A stretch of DNA of 64,000 nucleotides, taken from positions 3,062,749 to 3,126,748 of the forward strand of contig NZ_DS999411.1 in assembly GCF_000158175.1 (NCBI RefSeq), in the 5' to 3' direction. A program made the translations under genes and the position numbers. Below, piece by piece: positions 16,857 through 27,300 of the stretch. A model generated the notes under the pieces. It did no database searches. It was given only the letters and a program-made list of their open reading frames with translations, and had not been told where the DNA came from. This stretch comes from Luminiphilus syltensis NOR5-1B. Lineage in GTDB: Bacteria > Pseudomonadota > Gammaproteobacteria > Pseudomonadales > Halieaceae. The number at the start of each line of letters is the position of its first letter. The first letter of the stretch is position 1.

Positions 16857-17488
16857 GGCCTTAGCGTCAACCCGGGTACCGCCGCCTCGGCAGCCAACTG
16901 CTCCAGCCAGACGTGGCTACGCACGTTATCGAGCCCCGACAATTTCAACGAGTGGGTTAGCGAACTACTGAGCGCCGTGGCCAACATGCGCTGCCGATAC
17001 GGCAGGTTGGACTGATACAGCGGCAGCGAGTCCTCCAGAGCCTCTGCCGATGACAGGCTGTCGGTAAAGCCACCAAAAAACGCTGCCAGCGCCTCCCTCA
17101 ATGCCGTATCTTCGAGCGCCAGATCATCGAAGCGAAGCTCCCAGGTCATGTCACTGCGCAGTTGACAGTCGCAAAGATAGGGGCCGGGTAATCGAGCGCC
17201 CCATTCACTGGGGGAAATCAATGACAACTGCCAGTTATCGCGAACACGATACAGGTGATACCACCTACCAGGCAGCACCTTAAAGTCAAACCGCGCTGAT
17301 AACACCAGCAGCGACGACCAGTAATCCACAAGCACCTGCGCGGGCGCCTTCGGTCGCACCCCGCCCGGAGCGAGCGCGCCCCAATCCTGCAGCACGGGCA
17401 CTACCCCCTTGCCATCGGGATTGCCCTCGGGGGTCGGCGAATAGTAATCGGTTGATTCCATGGGGTGCTTACGCGGCGACGGGGGCAT
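16853..17488 (-). CDS. conserved hypothetical protein, possibly DUF2452
   Basis: Protein of 211 residues without signal peptide or membrane segment. The start reads NPDGKGVVPVLQDW and the middle contains SLLVLSARFDFKVLPGRWYHLYR, a pattern I associate with the bacterial DUF2452 family (related to human C1orf50), but I cannot confirm that. Function unknown. It is the last of three minus-strand genes (purU, thioesterase, this one) with an 18-base gap to the thioesterase, so the three may be cotranscribed. An internal ATG at 17461 is an alternative start. Confidence 0.7.
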   Translation of the reverse strand: MPPSPRKHPMESTDYYSPTPEGNPDGKGVVPVLQDWGALAPGGVRPKAPAQVLVDYWSSLLVLSARFDFKVLPGRWYHLYRVRDNWQLSLISPSEWGARLPGPYLCDCQLRSDMTWELRFDDLALEDTALREALAAFFGGFTDSLSSAEALEDSLPLYQSNLPYRQRMLATALSSSLTHSLKLSGLDNVRSHVWLEQLAAEAAVPGLTLRP

Positions 17489-17506
17489 CAGATGAGGCCC
17501 GTCTGC

Positions 17507-17929
17507 TCAGGCCGCCAATTCGGGCTGACGTTGCAGAATCCTGGCGCGGAGATCGGTTGGTATCGGGCAGCTCTTGCGCGTGCTCTTATCGACAAACACG
17601 TGGGTAAATGTCCCTTTGGCGGACAGTGCGCCAGTCCGGGTATTGAGCAGTTCATATTCGGTATCGGCGCTACTGTTTCCCAACCGCGAGAAGCGCACGC
17701 TCACCTCAATCAGATCATTGACCCGGCATTCGTCGAGCCAGTCAATATTCGCATTAACCGTAAACGTGTAACACGGCAGGTCATCGGCATCCTCAAAGGA
17801 GAACTCCAGTTCGCGCCAGTAATGACAGACCGCTTCATCGGCATACACCAGATAATTGGCAAAATAGAGGTGGCCCTGCAGATCGGCGTCGCGGTATCGA
17901 ACCGTAATGGGACTCATGTGCACGGACAT
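17507..17929 (-). CDS. 4-hydroxybenzoyl-CoA thioesterase/YbgC-family acyl-CoA thioesterase
   Basis: Hotdog-fold thioesterase of about 140 residues. The N-terminal YRDADLQGHLYFANYLVYADEA is the family signature; D and H lie where the catalytic Asp of the YbgC/FcbC family is found. I chose the ATG at 17929 because GGAGG lies 5 bases upstream; two in-frame GTG codons precede it. It starts 12 bases downstream of purU. The substrate may be an aryl-CoA or short acyl-CoA, which would suit the nearby CoA-dependent aromatic pathway, but this is only inference. Confidence 0.85.
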   Translation of the reverse strand: MSVHMSPITVRYRDADLQGHLYFANYLVYADEAVCHYWRELEFSFEDADDLPCYTFTVNANIDWLDECRVNDLIEVSVRFSRLGNSSADTEYELLNTRTGALSAKGTFTHVFVDKSTRKSCPIPTDLRARILQRQPELAA

Positions 17930-17941
17930 CACCACCTCCCT

Positions 17942-18790
17942 TTAAAGGATTACAGTTCGCTGGCCGTTCAACAGCACCCGCTGCTCACAATGCAGCCGCA
18001 CCGCCTGGGAAAGTGCGTTGGCCTCCACATCCTGACCGAGGTGAATCATGCGCTCGACCGTAGTCTCATGGTCAATCGGACGCACTTCCTGGGTAATAAT
18101 CGGCCCCTCATCGAGGTCTGCCGTGACGTAGTGCGCCGTGGCACCGATCACCTTAACGCCGCGCTCCCAGGCCCGATGGTAGGGTTTGGCGCCCTTGAAC
18201 CCCGGAAGAAAACTGTGGTGGATATTGATCGCTCGTCCCGCAAGCTCCTGGCACAGTCCGTCAGAGAGAATCTGCATATATCGAGCCAACACCAGCAATT
18301 CGCCATCAAGCTCGCTAAACACCGACAGTATTTCCTGCTCCTGCTGTGGCTTGGTCTCCTTGGTCACCGGCAGGTAGTAGAAGGGCAAGCCATGCCACTC
18401 GACCAGACCCCGCGACAGTTCGTGGTTGCTCACAACCCCGACGATTTCCGCCGGTAACGCACCTGCCCGCCACTTGGTCAGCAATGCGCTCAAACAATGA
18501 TCCTGCGCCGAAACAGCAAGCACGATACGTGGCAAATCGTCGCTGGCACGAAGTACCCACGTCGCATTCAGTTCGTCGGCAACCGCCTGCCAGCGCTGCG
18601 ACAGCGTATCCATCGTCACGTTCAGCGCACGATCGTCAAACACGCAGCGCAGGAAGAAGCGTTCGGTGACCGGGTCGGTATAGTTCGATACCTCGGTAAT
18701 AAAGGCGCCGGCGTCCGCCAGGAGGGACGAGTACCGCGCCACTACACCGAGGCGATCGGGACAGGAAAACGACAAAATATAACTACGCAC
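17942..18790 (-). CDS. purU: formyltetrahydrofolate deformylase
   Basis: Hydrolyses 10-formyltetrahydrofolate to formate and tetrahydrofolate, balancing the one-carbon pool. 282 residues: an N-terminal ACT domain (SYILSFSCPDRLGVVAR, residues 3-19) and a C-terminal formyltransferase-fold domain. The catalytic Asn-His-Asp triad is recognisable in NIHHSFLPGF and TADLDEGPII. GTG start with GAGGAA about 7 bases upstream. First gene of the minus-strand trio. A one-carbon role could link functionally, though not physically, to the GcvT-like protein at 60194. Confidence 0.95.
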   Translation of the reverse strand: MRSYILSFSCPDRLGVVARYSSLLADAGAFITEVSNYTDPVTERFFLRCVFDDRALNVTMDTLSQRWQAVADELNATWVLRASDDLPRIVLAVSAQDHCLSALLTKWRAGALPAEIVGVVSNHELSRGLVEWHGLPFYYLPVTKETKPQQEQEILSVFSELDGELLVLARYMQILSDGLCQELAGRAINIHHSFLPGFKGAKPYHRAWERGVKVIGATAHYVTADLDEGPIITQEVRPIDHETTVERMIHLGQDVEANALSQAVRLHCEQRVLLNGQRTVIL

Positions 18791-18984
18791 GGCTTATTCC
18801 TCAGGAGTGGGATGGGATAGCGTTGGTTCACACGCGGCGAAACCGTTATCGTACCAAGACAAACGCAGTCCGACGCAATAACGCCTTGCGGTAGGACCCA
18901 GGGTGAAGCATAAGCTGACGCCACACCGGCTTCCCAAGCCGGGTGGATCAGCGTAAGCCCGCCAACATCGCCATGAGAGGTAGC

Positions 18985-19506
18985 ATGACCGAACCACGCC
19001 CCGCATCGACACGTCGCATTGGCAACGTCATGGCGGCAGCAGCGTGGATTGTTCTACTGACCATGCTGACCTTCTATTTCTCCGACGTGCTCGATAGACG
19101 ACACAATCCCAATCGCGAACTCACCAGTCGAATCGATGAGCAGGGTCGCCCCGAGGTGGTCCTCGAGCGCAATCGCAAAGGCCACTATCTGACACCCGGC
19201 ACGATCAATGGTGCATCGGTGCTTTTTCTGCTCGATACCGGAGCCACCGGTGTTGCCCTGTCAGAGGCGGTCGCCGAACGCATCGGACTGAAGCGCGGCC
19301 GACCTATTCATACCCAGACAGCGAACGGAGTCGCCATCGCTTATTTGACACGACTTGACCGCGTTACCGTAGGGCCCATTGAACAGCGCGGGATTACCGC
19401 GACCATCTCTCCGGGGCTGGATACGGAGGAGGTCCTGCTCGGGATGTCGTTTCTCAAGCACCTCGAACTCACCCAACGCGGTAACACGCTGACTTTGCGC
19501 CAATAG
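18985..19506 (+). CDS. membrane-anchored retropepsin-like aspartic protease
   Basis: TIGR02281-type clan AA aspartic protease. From the ATG at 18985 (GAGAGG ribosome site 4 bases upstream) it is 173 residues with one transmembrane segment at about 16-33. The periplasmic protease domain carries the active-site motif LLDTGATG, with Asp84. One such motif per chain implies an active homodimer, as in retroviral proteases. Longer in-frame starts at 18943 and 18973 exist but have poorer ribosome sites. Substrate unknown. The gene stands alone between divergent purU and the cytochrome c gene. Confidence 0.85.
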   Translation: MTEPRPASTRRIGNVMAAAAWIVLLTMLTFYFSDVLDRRHNPNRELTSRIDEQGRPEVVLERNRKGHYLTPGTINGASVLFLLDTGATGVALSEAVAERIGLKRGRPIHTQTANGVAIAYLTRLDRVTVGPIEQRGITATISPGLDTEEVLLGMSFLKHLELTQRGNTLTLRQ

Positions 19507-19625
19507 TTGACGCTGCTGATTTCTCGGCCAGCGGGCACGAAAATACGCGCTTAGTGCCTTTTAACGCGGCCGTTTAAGCCTTATCATTGCCGCGCGCCAA
19601 CATTCACGCACTGGGGAGCCAAAAC

Positions 19626-20063
19626 ATGAACACCAATCTCTTCGCCGCGGTATTTACCGTTGTCATCGGAAGCGTCATCTGGGTCGGCATGAACCAGAAT
19701 GACCCGTCCTGGAGCGGCAACATGAATACCTGCACCGGCGAGTGTTATGAACAGTGGAAAGAAGCCCACGGTGGTGGAATAGCCGCCCTCGAGACGGCCA
19801 AGCAGGCGGCACTGGCAGCCGCTTCCCCTGAAGCGCTGGGTGAAAACTACTACACGGGTTGCGTGGCCTGTCACGGCGCCAACGGCGCCGGCGGAATTGG
19901 TCCCCAGCTGGAAGGGCAGCCGGGTGATGATATCGTCGCCAAACTCACTGCCTACCGTGCCGGCGAGACCCGAGGCGGCCAATCCGCCATGATGTGGCCG
20001 GTCGCCAAACCGATGACCGACGACGACATCCAGAATCTGGCGGCGTACATTACGACGTTGTAA
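19626..20063 (+). CDS. membrane-anchored c-type cytochrome
   Basis: Mono-heme class I cytochrome c of 145 residues. The hydrophobic residues 5-21 form an uncleaved anchor or signal peptide, the heme-binding CVACH is at 79-83, and MM (122-123) in SAMMWPVAKPM is the likely axial methionine. The closing helix DDDIQNLAAYI is typical of the cytochrome c5/cbb3-CcoP-like group. I chose the ATG at 19626 because GGGGAG lies 8 bases upstream. An extra cysteine pair at positions 36 and 40 is not a heme site. A strong terminator follows 20 bases after the stop. Confidence 0.9.
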   Translation: MNTNLFAAVFTVVIGSVIWVGMNQNDPSWSGNMNTCTGECYEQWKEAHGGGIAALETAKQAALAAASPEALGENYYTGCVACHGANGAGGIGPQLEGQPGDDIVAKLTAYRAGETRGGQSAMMWPVAKPMTDDDIQNLAAYITTL

Positions 20064-20082
20064 GCACATGATTGTGGCTACC

Positions 20083-20110
20083 AAAAACCCGCCAACTGGC
20101 GGGTTTTTTG
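20083..20110 (+). terminator. rho-independent terminator
   Basis: Inverted repeat CCCGCC/GGCGGG with a short AACT loop, flanked upstream by A5 and downstream by T6, just after the cytochrome c stop. The A-tract lets it work on the other strand too, where it could end the sterol desaturase-family gene that stops at 20252. Confidence 0.85.
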
Positions 20111-20251
20111 ATGGTTTATCGCCGGGTAGCCGGATCAAAGCCTGCGCGGTACCTCAGTCATTGCTCTGGAAGCCATTCGCCAACGACTACCCCTTCTGTC
20201 TTGAAGTCGGCGATGAACGTTTTTATGTCCGTATCAATCCCAATACACCCC

Positions 20252-21463
20252 TCAAGCCGAGGTGGAATGCTGCTGGCTCATGACGAGTAGCAGGAGCACG
20301 CCAACACCTGACACGAGAGCAATAGCGAAGCCCCAGGCGATCCCGGTAAACGCCTGCGCCGCGGCAGCGAGAAGGGCCAGCCGGGCCAGGTCGACAATCC
20401 GAAGCCAGTGCTCTGCCCTGTCCTCCAGCCACCACGCCGTCGTCACCCCAGTGAGCAGTAGAAATGCCCACACACCCCACCCCAGCGCGATACCCACCGG
20501 ATTTAACTGCGTGAAAATCAGCAGGATCGTGGCCAAAAGTAGCTGAGAGCCCGCGTAATAGCGCACCCACTGCGTGGTAGGCGGATCGAAGCGCTCGAAA
20601 TGCCTTAGATCCGACTTTGGACGCGGATCGATGCGAGCCGCCTCAGCAGGTTGCCAGCCAGGGCGGGCGAACAACACCTTGAGGCGTGCCTGCCAGGATG
20701 CGCTATGGCGCATATCCCGCCACATATCCCGGTAAACGTGCGTCAGGGCCACCACGGGGTTCCAGCTACGGATCGGCCCGCGAATACCGTAAATACAGGG
20801 GACCGATTCCAGTTCACGCTGGTAGGTACCGAAAAGACGATCCCAGAAGATAAAGACACCCCCGTAATTTCGATCAAGATAACAGTCGTTTTGCGCGTGA
20901 TGAACGCGATGATTCGACGGCGTCACCAATACCCATTCCAGCGGGCCCAATTCGGGGATGTGTTGCGTATGGACCCAAAACTGGTAAATCAGATTCAATG
21001 CGCCCACGGTCACCACGACTTCGGCAGGCACACCCAGCACAAAGAGTGGAAGGTAGAAAACCCAACCCAGCAAAAACCCAGTGCTCGTCTGCCGGAGCGC
21101 CGTGCTGAGATTGTAATCCTCGCTCTGGTGATGGGCTACGTGTGCTGCCCACAACAACTGCCACTCGTGACCCATCCGATGTAGCCAGTAATAACAGAAG
21201 TCATAGACGACAAATGCAATGACCCAGGTCATGAGGTCGTCGCTCGCCAACAGTGATAGTGATGCCGTCTCGGTCACCCAGTAGTAGACGGCGCCACCCA
21301 CACCCAGTGTGATGAGCTTTCTTGCCTGGCTAAGAATGCCGAGCATCAAGCTACTGAAGGCATCATTAAGCCGATAGGTATTGCGCTTTTGCTTGATACC
21401 CCAGACTAACTCGGCGGCAATCGCCAGCAGAAAGAAAGGCGTCGCAACGGCAATCAAATCCAT
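20252..21463 (-). CDS. sterol desaturase/fatty acid hydroxylase superfamily membrane protein
   Basis: Integral membrane diiron hydroxylase. The histidine boxes HRMGH, HVAHH and HRVHH are all present in the N-terminal two thirds. The C-terminal part adds several membrane helices, an architecture like alkylglycerol monooxygenase/TMEM195-type proteins. I chose the ATG at 21463 (403 residues); an in-frame TTG at 21502 is weaker. It lies 45 bases downstream of a FadL porin gene on the same strand, so uptake of a hydrophobic molecule and its hydroxylation or desaturation may be linked. The substrate is unknown. Confidence 0.88.
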   Translation of the reverse strand: MDLIAVATPFFLLAIAAELVWGIKQKRNTYRLNDAFSSLMLGILSQARKLITLGVGGAVYYWVTETASLSLLASDDLMTWVIAFVVYDFCYYWLHRMGHEWQLLWAAHVAHHQSEDYNLSTALRQTSTGFLLGWVFYLPLFVLGVPAEVVVTVGALNLIYQFWVHTQHIPELGPLEWVLVTPSNHRVHHAQNDCYLDRNYGGVFIFWDRLFGTYQRELESVPCIYGIRGPIRSWNPVVALTHVYRDMWRDMRHSASWQARLKVLFARPGWQPAEAARIDPRPKSDLRHFERFDPPTTQWVRYYAGSQLLLATILLIFTQLNPVGIALGWGVWAFLLLTGVTTAWWLEDRAEHWLRIVDLARLALLAAAAQAFTGIAWGFAIALVSGVGVLLLLVMSQQHSTSA

Positions 21464-21508
21464 GCGCGCCCCCCGGGACATCGAGCCAAGGGGGCAACCC
21501 AAGGAGGG

Positions 21509-22894
21509 TTAGTTGAAGGTATAGGACACTTCAATTTCAAACTGCTTCATCGATAGCTCCACTTGTTGGGTGGGATCAAAAAAGTTGGCACCGGAGACCG
21601 ATTTTTTCGGGGCGTACATGATGGCAGCCGATAGCATATCGCCACTGTCGAGCATCAACCGGAATCCACCGGTAAAGTGCTGCTCAACCACTCCCGGCGC
21701 CAGAATATTAATCACCGCATCGCTGTCATCAATCGGCTGTTCGCCGTAATTATATCCCGCCAACCAGGTCAGGTTTGGCAGCGCCGAGGGCTGCCACTCA
21801 ATACCGGCCTGATAAACAGTGACATCGTCCCAACCAAAACCAAAGCCCTCTTTGCCACCGAGACAGTTCTCGATCTCAGTACCACCGAGGCCCGCCGAGG
21901 GACAGCCAATAACGGAGCTCAACGGATTACCCACAGAACCGACATCACCGTACTGGGTATGCTCAATATCAAAGTGCAACATGACGCGTGGCGCTACTGC
22001 GTAGCTGATACCCAAGCGTGTTGAAGCAGGAATATCAAAGTCACCGCTTTCCGCGAACAAATCACTGTAGTCATCAAAGGCGTCCATTTTGGTTTCACTT
22101 TGGTAAGCCAAAGACAGCGCCAATGCCTCGCTCGCCTGCCAGATCGCACCAAGCTTAACGCCGTACCCAAAACTGGAATCGCTACCACGGTCGGTTAAAT
22201 TCTCGGGGGACTGCGTGCCTCCGCTCGCAGCAAAGGTTCGGGTGAAGGGAGCGAAGCTAGCCAAACCTGTAGCCTCAAACATCTGATAGGCAATAACCGG
22301 CGCTATACCGAGAGACCAGTCGGCGCGTTGCATGCTGTAGGCGATCTCGAGAAACGCCTGGCTCAGATTCACCCCCGCGTCACCGGCGCCAAAGGTACCG
22401 CGAAACGTACCCACGGGTGCGGGACCCGGGCCATCCGGATCAAAACTGGCCGCGCCACCGCGATAATCCGTATTCATACCGCCGCGTCCGTAAGTCGACA
22501 GCGTCACTGCGCTGTTATCATCGAGTCGCCAATTCTTCGCCAGATAAGGAATCACAAAGTAATCACGGTCGCTTTTTACCGTTCCCTCGGCCAGGGAAAA
22601 GGCACCGAACTGACCGTTCAATTGGCTCTCCGATACGGAGTATTCCCGACGCGGTGAAAAAATCGCCAGGCCCAGATCCAACGAACGCGGCAATTTCACA
22701 CCCGAAGCGGGGTTGTTGGCCGCGTCAATCGCCATCCTCGGCGTCGCATCGCCAGACCCGGCTAATGCTTTGTTGTGCGTGCCAATACCGTGGGTCAAGT
22801 AGCCATTGGTCGCAAAAGCAGGTGTCGCCAGAAACCCACAAAACAGGGCGGCCCCAATAATCTGATGGGAGCATCTTTTCACGGGGCTAAACAT
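21509..22894 (-). CDS. FadL/TodX-family outer membrane transport protein
   Basis: Outer-membrane beta-barrel of 461 residues for passive uptake of hydrophobic compounds such as fatty acids or aromatics. A signal peptide ends with TPAFA near residue 28. The mature start NGYLTHGIGTHNKALAGSG is the FadL-family plug signature (N-G-x-x-x-x-G), and the barrel ends SYTFN. AAGGAT lies about 6 bases before the ATG. It probably forms an operon with the downstream hydroxylase. It is divergent from the RND efflux genes, with a 353-base gap between. Confidence 0.92.
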   Translation of the reverse strand: MFSPVKRCSHQIIGAALFCGFLATPAFATNGYLTHGIGTHNKALAGSGDATPRMAIDAANNPASGVKLPRSLDLGLAIFSPRREYSVSESQLNGQFGAFSLAEGTVKSDRDYFVIPYLAKNWRLDDNSAVTLSTYGRGGMNTDYRGGAASFDPDGPGPAPVGTFRGTFGAGDAGVNLSQAFLEIAYSMQRADWSLGIAPVIAYQMFEATGLASFAPFTRTFAASGGTQSPENLTDRGSDSSFGYGVKLGAIWQASEALALSLAYQSETKMDAFDDYSDLFAESGDFDIPASTRLGISYAVAPRVMLHFDIEHTQYGDVGSVGNPLSSVIGCPSAGLGGTEIENCLGGKEGFGFGWDDVTVYQAGIEWQPSALPNLTWLAGYNYGEQPIDDSDAVINILAPGVVEQHFTGGFRLMLDSGDMLSAAIMYAPKKSVSGANFFDPTQQVELSMKQFEIEVSYTFN

Positions 22895-23247
22895 AGTAAT
22901 CCTTGCGGCAAGCCAATGGATGGGGGGAGCGAGGGCGTTCAGGGAGGCGGTAGTCTACTGATCCCGGACCAAGCTGCAAGTGCCAATAACCGGCCAGCGC
23001 GCGCCACCGACGGGACTGCTGCGCGATTATGCTAGAGTCCCCGATTACTATGACTATTCTCCGGACGCGTTAGTGCGTTGTTCCAAGAGTCAGGCGCACA
23101 TGCCCAATAGAGATTCATCAAATCCGTGGCGGCGGCCGCAATGAAACGTCGTGTGATGATCTGCCCTTTAAGGGCACCGCGTAGTATCGGCGCCGCTCTG
23201 TCTGGTGTCTTCAAGGCAGTGCCGCTAATGCAGGGACCCTACTGACA
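22895..23247. other. 353-base divergent intergenic region
   Basis: Lies between the divergent FadL and RND adaptor starts and should carry promoters for both. I see no convincing gene: the short open frames have no ribosome site or recognisable product. The only clear structure is the 15-base palindrome described separately. Confidence 0.6.
23162..23176. promoter_or_regulatory. 15-bp inverted repeat upstream of RND efflux genes
   Basis: TGCCCTT-T-AAGGGCA is a perfect inverted repeat with 7-base arms and a single central base, ending 71 bases before the RND adaptor start. It may be an operator for a dimeric repressor of the efflux operon; no regulator gene is adjacent. Confidence 0.35.
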
Positions 23248-24381
23248 ATGCCCACCACACACCACTATGTTGCCAGCGCGCTACTTACCGCCGTGGTTTT
23301 GTGCGTTTTTATGGGTTGCGAACATAAATCTGCGGTGAGCACTAACGGTACCAATTCGGGTGGTGTCGATAAAAAGGTCGCTGTGGTCGGCACACCGATT
23401 CAATGGCAGGAGTGGCGGCAGGCCGTCCGCGCCATTGGTACCGCCCGATCACTGGATAGCGCCGTCATTTATCCCGAATCCGATGGTTTGGTAACCGCCG
23501 TGCATTTCGACGCGGACGACCGTGTAAAGCGCGGTGACTTGCTCGTGCAGCTCGATGATCGTGACGAGGTACTCGCCGTGGAATTGGCTGAAGTACGCGT
23601 CGCCGATGCGCAGCGGCTTGTGGACCGCTATCGAACAATCAATGAAGACAGCAAAAACGTGCCCCAAAGCACGGTCGATGAGGCGCGACTGGCACTGGAG
23701 TCCGCTGAAATCGCGCTCCGAACTGCTGAACTGGCGCTGCAGCGACGCCAGGTGATCGCCCCCTTTGAGGGACATGTGGGGCTCACCGAGATCGATGCCG
23801 GTGACCGGGTTGAAACGTCGACGCCGATTACCAATATTGACAACCGGTCAAGCCTGCTGATCGCCTTTGACATCCCCGGGATGCTAATGGATGAAATCAG
23901 GAAAGGTACCCCGGTCCAGGCACGGCGCTGGGAATCCCAAGCGCCCCCGATTAGCGGTGAAATCATCGCGGTGAATTCACAGGTCGATCCTGGCTCCCGT
24001 GCAGTCACGGTACGCGCAGTCATCGCCAACGCTCAGGACCAACTGCGGCCCGGCATGGCGTTTGAAATGCTACTCACCCTGTCGAGGGGCAGGTACCTTG
24101 CCGTACCCGATGTATCGGTGCAGTGGGGAGCCGATGGACCCTACCTGTGGACGGTCGTCAATGGACAAGCCCTGAGAACGTCCGTCACGCTGGTGCAACG
24201 AATCGATGGCAATCTATTAATCGAGGCTGATATTCCTGTGGGTACTCCTGTGGTCTCCGAAGGCGTTCAGGCCATGCGGGAGGGACTCTCGGTCCGCCTA
24301 CTCGATGAACAGCAGCTGGACACCCAGGCGCGTAGCGTACTCGCCGCGTCCTCTGCCGAGGCGGATGGTACCGATGGCTGA
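23248..24381 (+). CDS. RND efflux pump periplasmic adaptor (membrane fusion) protein
   Basis: HlyD/AcrA-type adaptor of 377 residues. The N-terminal hydrophobic stretch ends CVFMGC at residues 21-26, a plausible lipobox, so it may be a lipoprotein. A barrel-sandwich hybrid half (VTAVHFDADDRVKRGDLLVQLD), a short alpha-hairpin (about 110-165) and the second half (RRQVIAPFEGHVGL) are followed by a beta-barrel domain. It links the inner-membrane pump to an outer-membrane channel. The stop overlaps the pump start by 8 bases. No outer-membrane factor gene is adjacent. Confidence 0.93.
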   Translation: MPTTHHYVASALLTAVVLCVFMGCEHKSAVSTNGTNSGGVDKKVAVVGTPIQWQEWRQAVRAIGTARSLDSAVIYPESDGLVTAVHFDADDRVKRGDLLVQLDDRDEVLAVELAEVRVADAQRLVDRYRTINEDSKNVPQSTVDEARLALESAEIALRTAELALQRRQVIAPFEGHVGLTEIDAGDRVETSTPITNIDNRSSLLIAFDIPGMLMDEIRKGTPVQARRWESQAPPISGEIIAVNSQVDPGSRAVTVRAVIANAQDQLRPGMAFEMLLTLSRGRYLAVPDVSVQWGADGPYLWTVVNGQALRTSVTLVQRIDGNLLIEADIPVGTPVVSEGVQAMREGLSVRLLDEQQLDTQARSVLAASSAEADGTDG

Positions 24382-27300
24382 CCACCTGGGGAAGCGCCTG
24401 GTGGGTGGCCTGCCCGAGCTGGGGGTAAGGCGTCCCTGGCTGACTGCCGTCATGAATCTACTGATTGCAGTCGCCGGGATTGCGGCTCTGCTCGCGATCG
24501 AAGTGCGTGAATTACCTGATGTAGACCGCCCGATAGTCAATGTGCGCACCACCCTTCCCGGCGCCTCGCCCGAGACCATGGATGCAGAGGTGACACGCAT
24601 CCTGGAGGGCGCTGTCGCCCGGGTCTCCGGTGCAACCGAGATCAGCTCTTCCAGCGAAGAAAACAATTCCCGGGTGCGCGTCGAGTTTGGACCGGGTTCA
24701 GATGTGGATCGCGCTGCCGCCGATGTACGTGAAGCGGTCAGCCGGGTGGCTCAGGACTTACCCGAAAACGTAGAGCAGATCAGTGTTTTCAAAGCCGATG
24801 AAGACGCCGAGGAAATAGTCCGCATCGCCATTCGCAGCGACATCTATGGCGAAGAGAAGTTGGCGCGTATCGTTGATAAGGACATTGTTCCTGCCTTCAT
24901 TTCTCTACCCGGAGTGGCTGACGTACCCACCTTTGGTGCCCGAGACCGCATCTTGCGTATCATTCTCGATCCACTGCGTATGACCAGCTATGGCCTGACG
25001 GTGGCGGATCTGGCCGAGGTTTTACGCCGGGCACCGCTGGATGTACCCGCAGGCAGCTTCCGCTCGGGTGACCAGCAGTTACTCGTTCGTGCCAATGCCA
25101 AAGTGACCTCGGAGGAGGACATCGCCGCGCTGCAGATACGCGATGAAGTTCGCGTTGGCGATATCGCCCGGGTCGCCTTCACACCAGCAGACCCGGAAAA
25201 CATCGTTCGCTTCAACGGTGAGCGCGTTGTCGGTATCGGCGTAGTGCGGCAAGCCGGCTCCAATACCATTGAAATATCCGATGGTGTTAACCGGGCCATC
25301 GCCGCGTTGAATCAGCGCCTTGAGGGCGTGGAACTGATAAAAATTTCCGATGACGCGTTGTTCATACGCGGCGCTGTAGCGGAAGTGATAAAAACATTGG
25401 CGGTGTCGATTCTGGTGGTTATCGCGACGATCCGACTCTTCACGGGATCGATGTTACTGACGCTCATACCGGCACTGGCCATACCGGTCTCGTTGCTGGG
25501 CACATTGGCCATTAGCTGGATTCTGGGATTTTCCATCAACATACTCACCCTGCTGGCATTGGTATTGGCCACCGGGCTGATTGTCGACGACGCCATCGTC
25601 GTGCTTGAAAGTATTCAGCGGCGCCGGGCCGAGGGCTCGGGCTCGAGCGCTGCCGCCGTGGTCGGCACCCACCAGGTCTTTTTTGCGGTGATAGCCACCA
25701 CTGCAGTGCTGGTGGCCGTGTTCATTCCCATTGCGTTTCTACCGGGTACAGCGGGCCGACTGTTTCGCGAGTTTGGCCTCGTCCTCTCGGCAGCGGTAGC
25801 GATTTCCTCTTTTGTAGCGCTCTCGCTGGTTCCCGCAGCGATGTCCCGATTAGCTTTCCAGACGCCAAGGAAAAGGCGACTCGGCGCGGTGGGCAATAAA
25901 TTGACGAGCTTTTACCGGCGTTCATTGCAACGGATACTCAATCGCCCGGCAATAACATTGCTCGCCTGCATCGCCGCTGCCGGCGGCTCCGGCGCCCTAT
26001 ATCAGCAGCTTGACCAGGAGCTGCTACCCCCGGAGGACCGCGGATTTATCGGTATTTGGGGACGGGGCCCCAATGGCGTTGGTCTCAGCTACGTAGAGCG
26101 CCAGAGCGATCGGATCGAAAATATCCTTGTGCCATTAATCGAAAACGGGGAAATCGAATCGCTTTACACCGTGGTTGGGCGATGGGATCCCAACATCATC
26201 TATATGAATGCACAGCTCGCTCCCTGGAACCAACGGGATCGGAGTCAGCAGGCCATCGCTGCCGAACTCAACCCCTTGCTGTCGGGATTACCCGGAATGA
26301 ATATGGGGGTTTTCGGTGGCAACAGCCTCAATCTTCGCGGCGCATCCGGTGGCGGGGTGAGTCTTGCCCTACTCGGGTCGGATTACGGAGAGATGTTTGC
26401 CGCCGCCCGCGACTTCACCGAAAAGATCCGGGAGAACAGCGAAACCGTAACCCGGCCGCGAATCTCTTATCAGCCCTCCCAGCCCCAACTCTCGGTGAAC
26501 ATTGATCGACAGCGCGCGGCTGATCTTGATATTGCTCTTGACGATCTCGCCCAAACCCTGCGTGTCATGGTCGATGGGCTTCGCATAGTGGACTTGAACG
26601 CGGATGATCAAGCGATCTCAGTTTTTCTGGAAGCCGGTAGCAATGCCATCAAGGGTCCTGATGATCTCATCAACCTCTATGTTCGCAGCAATAATGGGGC
26701 ACTGATTCCGCTGTCGAGTATCGTCACGCTTGAGGAGCGCGGCGTCGCCGATCAGCTCGATCGCCGACTACAGCGTCGGACGATAGAGATCGATGCATCG
26801 GTCATTCCGGGGGTTGCCCTTCAAAGTGCGATTGATGAACTATTCGCTATAGCGGAGGGCGTACTTCCCGGTGACATTACCATGGTGACACTTGGGGAAG
26901 CGGCTGAACTGGATCGCACCAACCGGGATACATTAATCACCTTTTGCTTTGCGCTGTTCATTGTTTTCCTGGTGCTGGTGGCTCAGTTTGAAAGCCTGAC
27001 TTCTGCGCTGGTGATCATGCTCATTGTTCCTTTTGGCATCGCCGCCGCTGTGGTCGCACTGTTTATCACCGACACTTCATTGAATATTTATTCCCAGGTA
27101 GGGCTGGTTATGCTTATCGGCCTGATTGCCAAAAATGGTATCCTGCTGGTTGAGTTTGCCGATCAGGAGCGGGACGCCGGAGCATCGGTCAAGGCGGCCA
27201 TTATCGAAGCCGCGACCTTGCGCAGCCGCCCTATTGTCATGACCATGATCTCTACGGTGCTCGGCGCCCTGCCACTGGTGCTGGCATCCGGGCCGGGTTC

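Noticed and set aside
17465-18457. 330-codon open frame on the plus strand
   Set aside because: Antisense to the thioesterase and purU genes, both with strong motifs and ribosome sites. No domain of its own.
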